Source: Phycisphaerae bacterium
GTDB lineage: Bacteria; Planctomycetota; Phycisphaerae; FEN-1346; JAACEH01
Direction: 5' to 3'
DNA: 34,251 nt
NCBI GenBank assembly: GCA_012729015.1
Contig: JAAYDY010000121.1
Location: forward strand, 1 to 34,251
In this document: in pieces, positions 1 through 7,111 of the stretch
Layout of the letters: each line of letters begins with the position of its first letter
How positions within the stretch are numbered: the stretch's first letter is position 1
Made by a program: the position numbers and the translations under genes
Notes under the pieces: generated by a model
Seen by the model: only the letters and a program-made list of their open reading frames with translations
Databases searched by the model: none
What the model was told of the DNA's origin: nothing

Positions 1-2
1 CA

Positions 3-125
3 GGCAAGGTGTCGTCGGCGAAGCGGCCGGCGGAGTCGAAGAAGTCGTCGGACGGTCACAAGGGGTCGGCCGAGCAGGCGATCCCGCTGGAAGAGTCGGA
101 GGAAGCCGTGTTGTCGCAGTTCTGA
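3..125 (+). CDS. C-terminal fragment of an unknown protein
   Basis: An open frame enters from the left edge and stops at TGA 123-125. The visible 40 residues are rich in Ser, Lys and Glu and low in complexity, as in a disordered C-terminal tail. It is followed by a strong hairpin at 141-184, consistent with the end of a transcription unit. No domain is visible, so no function can be assigned. The frame choice rests on the absence of stops and on the clean end before the hairpin. Confidence 0.5.
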   Translation, partial: GKVSSAKRPAESKKSSDGHKGSAEQAIPLEESEEAVLSQF

Positions 126-140
126 TGAGTTGGTTCTGAC

Positions 141-184
141 GGGCAGCCCCCCAGCGATTCCCCCCCCGTCAGCGGGGGCTGCCC
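141..184 (+). terminator. Perfect 11-bp stem hairpin, probable terminator
   Basis: GGGCAGCCCCC (141-151) pairs perfectly with GGGGGCTGCCC (174-184) around a 22-nt C-rich loop. It starts 15 nt after the stop of the upstream partial gene. No U-tract follows, so it is either an atypical GC-genome terminator or a transcript-stabilising hairpin. Confidence 0.5.
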
Positions 185-224
185 TCAGCTTCAAGCAATC
201 ACCGGATCGCAAGTGGTTCCCAGA

Positions 225-260
225 GGCCTCCCCACCCCCATCGTGGTCGGTGGGGAGGCC
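225..260. repeat. Perfect 12-bp inverted repeat
   Basis: GGCCTCCCCACC (225-236) and GGTGGGGAGGCC (249-260) form a perfect stem with a 12-nt loop. It is the second of three strong hairpins in this spacer. It may be a REP-like intergenic element or a second terminator. It has no T-run. Confidence 0.5.
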
Positions 261-347
261 GCTTGTTGCGGGGGGGAGCGGTTGTGTTGGCTGCTTGAGG
301 GGGGGGGCGCAGGGCCGGGCGATGCACCGAGAGGGCGCGATGAGTTC

Positions 348-376
348 GGGGCGGCTTGCGAGCCGCCCCTACGGTT
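348..376. repeat. REP-like palindrome, shared with the 23.7-kb spacer
   Basis: GGGGCGGCT (348-356), loop TGCG, and AGCCGCCCC (361-369) form a perfect 9-bp stem with a tight tetraloop. The right arm and flank, positions 358-376, are identical over 19 bases to 23744-23762 in another intergenic region. Two copies in two unrelated spacers point to a dispersed palindromic repeat family rather than a gene-specific terminator. Confidence 0.6.
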
Positions 377-459
377 CCCTGCAGGCAGGCAGGGAGGGAG
401 TGCAGAGGCTTCCCGGAAATGGCGGACGCCCCGGATTTCCGGGCGGTTCGGTTGAATTC

Positions 460-473
460 GTTCGCCGGCGAAC
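460..473. promoter_or_regulatory. 14-bp perfect palindrome, possible operator
   Basis: GTTCGCCGGCGAAC is a perfect palindrome about 200 bp upstream of the porin start. It lies between a TTGAAT and a GATAAA sequence, where a repressor site would be expected. Such CG-rich palindromes also arise by chance in this composition, so the call is weak. Confidence 0.2.
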
Positions 474-671
474 ACCGATAAAACTCAATACGGTCTGACG
501 TCACATCCTGTCCGCGGCTGCATGGCATCTCGTGGCAGCCGGGTGCGACAGTGGGCAGTTCGAGTCTGAGTCGTGCAGTGTCGGCGCATCCAAAAACGGT
601 TGGGGGATTTCTTCCTTTGTCCGCGCGCTCCGTCGTCTGGTGGGGCGCATACTCCGGAAGGAGACTCGTCT

Positions 672-2051
672 ATGGCGCGATCGCGTAGTTGGGCAGCCGG
701 GCTTCTGTCGTGCCTGGCGGCGGTGTTGGCCGTGATGGCCGCGGGGAACACGGCGGCATGGGCTCAGGAGGCCGCGGCTTCGAGCGTTCAGAGCCAGCAG
801 GTGGAGCAACTGCTGGATCGCATCAGGAACCTCGAAGGGCGGCTTCAGAAACTCGAGACGGATGATGCCAAGCAGGAAGCCCGTGTCCGTCAGTTGGAGT
901 TGCTGAAGGAACTCCGGGCGACCACCGGGAGCGACACTCAGCCGGTCCTGAGCACGACGTACGGCGACGTGCGGCTGAAGCTGTACGGGTACCTGAAGAC
1001 CGACATGTCGATCAACACGGACCAGACCAACAACGTGGACGCGTCGATCTTCGCCAACAGTCCGACGGGTGTGGGCGCGTTTCCGAACGACAACGAGTTT
1101 GGTCTGACGGCCCGCCAGAGCCGCATCGGTCTGGAAATCTACGGCCCGAAGGCCGGCGACTGGGACCTGAAGGGGCGGTTCGAGGTGGACTTCTGGAATG
1201 CCCCGAACGGAGAGTTGAACGAGGTCCGCAACAACCTGCGTCTGAGGCTGGCCTACATCGAGATCAGCAACCCGAACACAATGATCCGTGCCGGTCAGGA
1301 CTGGGAGATTGTGTCGCCGCTGAATCCGACGTCGATCAACTACGCCTACATGGCGTGGCAGGGCAACATGGGGTACCGCCGGCCGCAGGTGCGGTTGACG
1401 CATCGCGTGCCGCTGGACAAGGAGAAGAAGCTCGTCTGGATCCTGGAAGGCAGCATCAACCGCCCGCAGGGGTGGGGCGGCGGCATTGACGAAGGGACCG
1501 ACGGCGACCTGCCGGTCTTCGAGGGCCGCACCGCCCTGAAGGTCAAAGGGTGGACGAGCAAGTTCATCGAGGTCGGCACGAGCGGCCACTGGGGACGCGA
1601 GGAAGTGGACAATCTGGTCCGCAACGCCGACAACCGCGTCTACACCTCGTCGGGCAACCTTGATTTCGTGGTGCCGATCACCGAGACCATCAGCTTCAAG
1701 GGCGAATACTACAGCGGCGAGAACCTGGACCAGTTCTTCGGTGGCTGCAACCAGGGCGTCAACGCCGTGACCGGGGAAGAGGTCCGGGCCGAGGGCGGCT
1801 GGGCGCAGCTCAGTTGGCAGGCGATGCCGAAGCTCGAGTTGAACCTCGGCTGGGGCGCCGACGACCCGGACAACAGCGACCTGGCGGCCGGCAGCATCGC
1901 CTCGAACCAGCTTCTCTATGCCAACGCGATCTACCAGATCACCAAGCAACTGCACGTGGGCATCGAGATCTCGAAGCTCTGGACCGACTACCTCGACCAG
2001 GAGGACGGCGAGAACATGCGCGTTCAGAGCGCCCTGTGGTTCTACTTCTAG
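672..2051 (+). CDS. Outer-membrane porin, DcaP-like, with N-terminal coiled coil
   Basis: A 459-residue predicted outer-membrane beta-barrel for solute uptake. ATG 672 is chosen because AAGGAG (658-663) lies 8 nt upstream and a signal peptide follows at once (MARSRSW, a hydrophobic core, then AWAQ at about residue 30). Residues about 35-80 have the heptad pattern of a coiled coil, as in trimeric porins with periplasmic stalks. After that come alternating aromatic/polar strands typical of a barrel (for example LYGYLKTDMS, RIGLEIYG, RAGQDWEIVSP). The chain ends in WFYF, the terminal aromatic that acts as the barrel-assembly signal. The overall pattern matches DcaP-like or phosphate-selective-type porins; the substrate cannot be read from sequence. 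It is probably monocistronic, with a hairpin terminator 26 nt after the stop. Confidence 0.8.
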   Translation: MARSRSWAAGLLSCLAAVLAVMAAGNTAAWAQEAAASSVQSQQVEQLLDRIRNLEGRLQKLETDDAKQEARVRQLELLKELRATTGSDTQPVLSTTYGDVRLKLYGYLKTDMSINTDQTNNVDASIFANSPTGVGAFPNDNEFGLTARQSRIGLEIYGPKAGDWDLKGRFEVDFWNAPNGELNEVRNNLRLRLAYIEISNPNTMIRAGQDWEIVSPLNPTSINYAYMAWQGNMGYRRPQVRLTHRVPLDKEKKLVWILEGSINRPQGWGGGIDEGTDGDLPVFEGRTALKVKGWTSKFIEVGTSGHWGREEVDNLVRNADNRVYTSSGNLDFVVPITETISFKGEYYSGENLDQFFGGCNQGVNAVTGEEVRAEGGWAQLSWQAMPKLELNLGWGADDPDNSDLAAGSIASNQLLYANAIYQITKQLHVGIEISKLWTDYLDQEDGENMRVQSALWFYF

Positions 2052-2077
2052 CGTCTGATCCGTGGTGCCGATTCTTC

Positions 2078-2113
2078 GGGGCCGTTCGCCTGGCATCGCA
2101 GGCCGACGGCCCC
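2078..2113 (+). terminator. Hairpin terminator after the porin
   Basis: GGGGCCGT (2078-2085) pairs with ACGGCCCC (2106-2113), and an inner stem GCCTG/CAGGC (2087-2091/2099-2103) extends it. It is followed by GTTTCCT, a weak T-rich tail. It lies 26 nt after the porin stop and separates that gene from the next unit. Confidence 0.6.
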
Positions 2114-2301
2114 GTTTCCTGCGCCGCCGGTTGGCGGCGGCTGAAGTCCTGCCTGCAAGCTCCCTCGCCGGACCGCAAAAGGGCGAACCCCGGTGGAGAT
2201 AGGCCGGGTTTAACTCGCACCGGTGGAACGCCGTGGGCCGGCGCCGGACGATCCGGCTTGCCGGCACGAGCGGCCATGGGACGGTCAAGGAGCGGATACC
2301 G

Positions 2302-5076
2302 ATGCAATCGCTGTGGCATAAGTTGGGATTCCTTGGACTTCTGGCGAGTGTGTCTGTGTGGGGGATTCCGGCGACGGCCCAGCAGGAGGCGACGCCCCCA
2401 GCCGTTGCGGCGGCGGATTATCCCAGGACGGTTGTGTTGGATGCCTCCGGGCCGTGGCGGATGCATCACACGCTGAAGCCGCCGCTGCTGCGGACCGCGC
2501 AGGGACTGGAACCGGCCCTGATGAACAAGCCCTGGCTCGACGAGCCGACGGCCGATCCGGCGACGGACTGGGCGCAGCCGGAGTTCGACGACGGGCCGTG
2601 GATGCGCGGGCCGGCGCTGAAGTCGTGCCGCACACCGTACCTGTCGCGACTGTGCCTTCGCGGCAAGTTCGAGGTCACGGATCCGGCGAAGGTGACCGGT
2701 CTGACGCTGTCGGCGGAATATCACGGCGGCCTGGTCGTCTACCTGAATGGCCGCGAGGTGGTGCGTCGCCACGTGGGTGCGAAGGCTCCCGACGGGACAG
2801 CGACCGCCGAGGAGTATCCGGCCGACGCCTTCCTGACGCCCCGTGGGCAACTGATTTCCCCGCGAGAGGGCGACGGAGACAAGGGGCGCCGCATCGCGCT
2901 ACGCAAACGCAGCGCCGAGAGCGTGACGATTCTTTCGGCCGGCCTTCGCAAGGGCGTCAACGTGCTGGCGGTCGAGATGCTCAGGGCCCCGTATCCTACG
3001 GCGGTGCGCGACAAGGCCGATCCGGGGATGAAGATGCCGTACCAGATGGGCTGGAACACCTGCGAAGTGATTTCGCTGCGGCTGACGGCCGACACGGCCG
3101 ACGGGCTTGTGCCGAATGTGGGCCGTCCGTCGGGGCTTCGCGCGTGGAACCAGAACCCGCTGGCTTCGGATTTCGACATGGACATTGGCGACCCGTGCGA
3201 AGCTGTTCGGCCGGTGAGCCTGTGCGCCGCCCGCAACGGCGCCTTCTCGGGCAAGGTGGTCCTCGGCAGCGACAAGCCGATCCGGGGCCTCAAGGCCGTG
3301 GTCAGCGACCTGGCCGGCGACGGGGGGACGCTTCCGGCTTCGTCGGTCGCTGTGCGGTACGGGTTCCCCTGGGGGGACGAGTACATCGTTCTTCCGTACA
3401 CCGGTCAGGTGTCGCCCTACACGGCCGAGGCGTCGCTGCTGGAAGGGCTGGCCGAGACGCCGCTGGAGGAGTACCCCGTCCGCGTCAAGAAGGGCGGCGA
3501 GACGTACCTGAAGACGCCGAAGCAGCCGGATGCCTTCTTCGGGGCCGTGGTTCCCGTGTGGATCACGGTCCGCGTGCCGGCCGACGCCAAGCCGGGTCTG
3601 TACAAAGGGCGAGTGACGCTCAGCGCCGCCGACGAGAAGGACATCGTCGTGCCGCTGGAGGTGACCGTGGTGGACTGGTCGCTTCCAAAGCCGGACGACT
3701 ACCGCACGTGGGTCGAACTGATCCAGTCGCCCGATTCGGTGGCCATCGAGTACGGCGTGCCGCTGTGGTCCGAGAAACACTGGGAACTGATCGCCCGGTC
3801 GTTTGCGTACTTCCGGGAGGTCGGCAGCCGTGTGGTCTACGTGCCGCTCATTGCGCAGATGAATCAGGGCAACGAGCAGTCGATGGTCCGCTGGATCGAC
3901 AAGGGCAACGGGACGTACGAGCACGATTTCTCGGTCATGGAGAAGTACCTCGACGCGGCCGAGAAGGCCATGGGCAAGCCGCGCATCGTCATCTTCAATG
4001 TCTGGGAAGTCTACATGGTCCCGGACAACAAGAAGGCAACGGGCCAGGAGGCCAGGGCCATCGTCCACCTGAAGGAGCGTGACGCGAAGATCGGCCGTGG
4101 GCCTTGTGTGACGATCATCGACGCGAAGACCGGGCAGGCCCGCAACGAGTACCTGCCGCCCTATGCCGACGGGCGCAGCAAGGGGCTATGGGGGCCGCTC
4201 TACGACGAGTTGCTGAAGCGGATGAAGCGGCGCGGCCTGTACGAGACGATGACGGTCGGCACGATCACCGACGCCGTGCCGACGAAGGAGGAGGTCCAGT
4301 TCGTCGCCGAGATGGCGCCGAATGCGCCGTGGGTGTGTCACAGCCACCACGGCTTTGGCGGCAGCTCGCCGAAGGCTCTGCTTCACGGCCTGGTTCCGGT
4401 GATGTATCAGACTCGCGTCTGGAACGTGGGTTTCCCGTCGGACGATCCGTCGAAGGAGCGGCAGTACGGCTGGAAGAGTGACTATTTGCTGGCCGACTAC
4501 GAGCGGAACAGTTGCACGAACGACATTGGCTGCACGTACTGGCGGCACTTGTGCGAGTACAACATTGCGGGGAGCCAGCGCGGGGTGGGTCGCCTCGGGG
4601 CGGACTTCTGGGACGTGATCCGCGACAAGCGCGGCAACCGCAAGGGGAAGGTCTGGGGCCGCTACCCGGAAAGCAGCCGCCGGAACCTGGACCTGTACAC
4701 GTCGCTCCTGGCGGCGGCGCCCGAGGGGCCGGTGGCGACGGCGCGCTACGAGGCGTTCCGCGAGGGTCTCCAGGAGTGTGAGGCGCGGATCTTCATCGAG
4801 CGGGCCCTGACGGATAAGGCCCAGCGCGAGATCCTGGGCGACGACCTGGCCGACCGGTGCCAGAAGGCGCTGGACGAGCGGATCGTGCAAATGTACCGAG
4901 GATTGAGCGGCCTTCAACTGTCGGGCCACTGGTGGGACCAGGCCGTCAGTTGGCGCGGCGACGACGGAATCGCCGGAAACACGTGGTTTGCGGCCTCGCC
5001 GTGGCGCGATCGCAGTCAACGTTTGTATCGGCTTGCCGCGGAGGTGGGGCGAAAGTTGTCGCGGCAACAGCAGTGA
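2302..5076 (+). CDS. Secreted glycoside hydrolase-like protein (DUF4091-type architecture)
   Basis: A 924-residue exported protein. ATG 2302 follows AAGGAG (about 2288-2293) and begins a clear signal peptide (MQSLWHKLGFLGLLASVSVW, then ATAQ). Residues about 45-270 resemble a carbohydrate-binding jelly roll, with a VVYLNGREVVRR-type strand as found at the front of beta-galactosidase-like proteins. Residues about 290-460 look like beta-sandwich domains, ending in a linker of the type VPLEVTVVDWSLP. From about residue 465 a large TIM-barrel-like region follows (WVELIQSPDSVAIEYGVPLW, FNVWEVYMVP), as in DUF4091/glycosidase-like secreted proteins of Planctomycetota. Catalytic residues cannot be named with certainty. 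It probably acts on a polysaccharide in the periplasm or outside. The gene starts a same-strand run, with 96 nt before the next start. Confidence 0.7.
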   Translation: MQSLWHKLGFLGLLASVSVWGIPATAQQEATPPAVAAADYPRTVVLDASGPWRMHHTLKPPLLRTAQGLEPALMNKPWLDEPTADPATDWAQPEFDDGPWMRGPALKSCRTPYLSRLCLRGKFEVTDPAKVTGLTLSAEYHGGLVVYLNGREVVRRHVGAKAPDGTATAEEYPADAFLTPRGQLISPREGDGDKGRRIALRKRSAESVTILSAGLRKGVNVLAVEMLRAPYPTAVRDKADPGMKMPYQMGWNTCEVISLRLTADTADGLVPNVGRPSGLRAWNQNPLASDFDMDIGDPCEAVRPVSLCAARNGAFSGKVVLGSDKPIRGLKAVVSDLAGDGGTLPASSVAVRYGFPWGDEYIVLPYTGQVSPYTAEASLLEGLAETPLEEYPVRVKKGGETYLKTPKQPDAFFGAVVPVWITVRVPADAKPGLYKGRVTLSAADEKDIVVPLEVTVVDWSLPKPDDYRTWVELIQSPDSVAIEYGVPLWSEKHWELIARSFAYFREVGSRVVYVPLIAQMNQGNEQSMVRWIDKGNGTYEHDFSVMEKYLDAAEKAMGKPRIVIFNVWEVYMVPDNKKATGQEARAIVHLKERDAKIGRGPCVTIIDAKTGQARNEYLPPYADGRSKGLWGPLYDELLKRMKRRGLYETMTVGTITDAVPTKEEVQFVAEMAPNAPWVCHSHHGFGGSSPKALLHGLVPVMYQTRVWNVGFPSDDPSKERQYGWKSDYLLADYERNSCTNDIGCTYWRHLCEYNIAGSQRGVGRLGADFWDVIRDKRGNRKGKVWGRYPESSRRNLDLYTSLLAAAPEGPVATARYEAFREGLQECEARIFIERALTDKAQREILGDDLADRCQKALDERIVQMYRGLSGLQLSGHWWDQAVSWRGDDGIAGNTWFAASPWRDRSQRLYRLAAEVGRKLSRQQQ

Positions 5077-5172
5077 CTTTGATAGAATCCCGACGCTCGC
5101 CGCAGGGTTTCATGGAGTGACGTCGGCGGTGTGAACTGGCATCTGGCCTTCGGGCCGCTAAGGAGATCGATC

Positions 5173-7074
5173 ATGAGAATAAGCAACACGAGTGTCGCGA
5201 TCGCGGTTCTGGCGCTTCTGGGCTTCTGCTCGACGGCTCAGGCGGTGATCAATCCTGGGTTCACGCCGCTGGATCTGGTGGAACAATCGGACGCCATTCT
5301 GCTGCTGGAATTCGACAAGGTCAACGATGAAGGGCAGGCCGTTGCCACGGTCAAGGAAGTGCTCAAGGGCGAGAGTGAGCAGAAGACACTGACGCTGGAG
5401 CTTCTGGCCATGCCCGACGCCTTCGCCGAGCAGGGCAAGATGGTTATGAAACTGATCCGCGACGGGCAGAAGCAGGGGCTGATGTTCGTCGGCATGTACC
5501 GCGGCGAGGGCATGGGCATCGACGGCGGCGACGAGCAGACCGTGGGGTTCCTGCACCTGTCGGGCCAGTTCAGCGGCACGAGCCAGTGGTTCAACTTCGA
5601 GCAGTATGAGCAGGCCTGGGACATGGCCAAGATCAACGACCCGATGCTCGGCACGTTCGCCGGGAGCACGGACATGCTGCTGCGATGCGTCCGCTACATT
5701 CTCTCGGACGAGGCGGCCACGGTGCCGGTGACCGGCGGCGTGGAATGGGACAAGGAGAGCCAGTTCGCGACGTTCGCCGGCAAGGTCCGCGACGTCAGGG
5801 CCCTGGACCTCGGCGCCGATGCCAAGGGCCGGGCCGACCTGTTCGTGGCCGCCGACGACGGCGACAAGCTGTACCGGTTCAGCGACGGGAAGCTCGAAGA
5901 CATCACGGCCAAGGTGAAGCTGACGACCAAGAGTGCGGCCTATGCCTGGGCCGACTTCAACCGCGACGGCAAGCTGGACCTGGCCAGTTGGGACGGCAAG
6001 GCCCTGACGCTGGCCATGCAGCAGGCGGACGGCTCGTTCGAGGCCAAGCCGTGTACGGCGGGCGAGGCGCTGAAGGACGGGTGCCTGGCGCTGGCGGTGG
6101 TCGGCGTGGGCGAGAAGGGCGATCCGGCCCTGCTGGTCAGCACGAAGGCTTCGCCGATCCTGCTGGAGGTCAAGGCCGACGGCTCCGCCACGGGCAAGCC
6201 CCTGGTCGAAAAGGACTTCCCGGGCAAGGATCTTGAAGAGGCGGGCAAGTGCCTCGTGGCCGATTTCAACAACGACGGCGTCGCGGACATCGTGCAGTTG
6301 TTCGCTCGCGGGAGCCTGTTCTACAAGGGCACAGGCCCCGGCGTGTTCGATGCGCCCGTGAAGCGGCAGATTTTCGCCGGCCAGGGCCGCAGCGTTGCGT
6401 GCCTGGGCGACTGGGACGCCGACGGCCTGGTGGACATCTTCGTGACCAGCGAGGACCGCAACCGCCTGTGGCACAACTTCGGCGATGCCAACTTTGTCGA
6501 TATGCTGAACGTCTCGGGCGAGATCAGCTACCACGCTCAGGGCGGCGGTTGCAGTGCTACCACAGGCGACTTCAATAATGACGGGCGGCAGGACATCTTC
6601 GTCGCCTACTCGATTACGATGGCGCCGCAATTGTACTTCAACCGCGGGTTCCGCAGCTTCGGCCAGGCCTATGAAGTGGACCTGGCGCAGCAGCGTCGCC
6701 TGCCGCAGGCCGGCGACGGCCAGCAGGCCGGATGCCTCGGCGACTTCAACGGCGATGGGGCCCTGGACATGGTCATCGTGCTGGCCAAGGGCGAGGCGTG
6801 GCTGTTCCCGAGGAAGGTCGAGGACGGGCAGGCCCTGGCCGTGATCGGCGGCCTGGCGGTGGACGGTCCGGCCGGCCCGGTGAACATCGCGGGCTGGCGC
6901 GACAAGCGGCCCCTGGGGGCGATGCCCGTGCGGCCCGGCGATCCCGGCGCGTTCTTCGGCATGGACGAGCCCGGCCCGATCGTGCTCAAGTGGCAGCTTC
7001 CCGGCGGCAAGGCCGAGCAGAAGGAAGTGGTGGCCGAGCAGGGACCGGTCCGCGTGCTCGTGAACAAGAAGTAG
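5173..7074 (+). CDS. Secreted FG-GAP/VCBS repeat protein
   Basis: A 633-residue exported protein. ATG 5173 is preceded by AAGGAG (5160-5165) and begins a signal peptide (MRISNTSVAIAVLALLGFC, then TAQA). Residues about 25-190 form an N-terminal domain I do not recognise. At least five calcium-binding-type FG-GAP/VCBS motifs follow: DFNRDGKLDL (about 260), DFNNDGVADI (about 363), DWDADGLVDI (about 413), DFNNDGRQDI (about 465) and DFNGDGALDM (about 523). These predict a beta-propeller, usually an extracellular binding or scaffold module. The C-terminal 70 residues resemble the ASPIC/UnbV-type tail often found after such propellers, but this is tentative. The gene lies 37 nt upstream of the PQQ-propeller gene, so co-transcription is likely. 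Confidence 0.8.
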   Translation: MRISNTSVAIAVLALLGFCSTAQAVINPGFTPLDLVEQSDAILLLEFDKVNDEGQAVATVKEVLKGESEQKTLTLELLAMPDAFAEQGKMVMKLIRDGQKQGLMFVGMYRGEGMGIDGGDEQTVGFLHLSGQFSGTSQWFNFEQYEQAWDMAKINDPMLGTFAGSTDMLLRCVRYILSDEAATVPVTGGVEWDKESQFATFAGKVRDVRALDLGADAKGRADLFVAADDGDKLYRFSDGKLEDITAKVKLTTKSAAYAWADFNRDGKLDLASWDGKALTLAMQQADGSFEAKPCTAGEALKDGCLALAVVGVGEKGDPALLVSTKASPILLEVKADGSATGKPLVEKDFPGKDLEEAGKCLVADFNNDGVADIVQLFARGSLFYKGTGPGVFDAPVKRQIFAGQGRSVACLGDWDADGLVDIFVTSEDRNRLWHNFGDANFVDMLNVSGEISYHAQGGGCSATTGDFNNDGRQDIFVAYSITMAPQLYFNRGFRSFGQAYEVDLAQQRRLPQAGDGQQAGCLGDFNGDGALDMVIVLAKGEAWLFPRKVEDGQALAVIGGLAVDGPAGPVNIAGWRDKRPLGAMPVRPGDPGAFFGMDEPGPIVLKWQLPGGKAEQKEVVAEQGPVRVLVNKK

Positions 7075-7111
7075 CTGATTCCGAACGTCACCCGATAGCG
7101 AGGCGTTGCTC

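Larger units (their letters stand above)
126..671. other. Hairpin-rich intergenic region
   Basis: No convincing gene lies here. Short frames exist on both strands, but they show no RBS, no domain and no plausible composition. The stretch holds three perfect GC-rich inverted repeats (141-184, 225-260, 348-369) and a 14-bp palindrome at 460-473. It should also contain the promoter of the porin gene starting at 672. A TTGAAT (452-457) and a GATAAA (477-482) can be seen, but their 19-bp spacing is too long to call confidently. Confidence 0.6.

Noticed and set aside
501..2288. A 595-codon open frame antisense to the porin
   Set aside because: It is the high-GC shadow of the porin gene: no RBS, Arg/His/Val-rich low-complexity translation, no domain, whereas the plus strand encodes a clear signal peptide and barrel.
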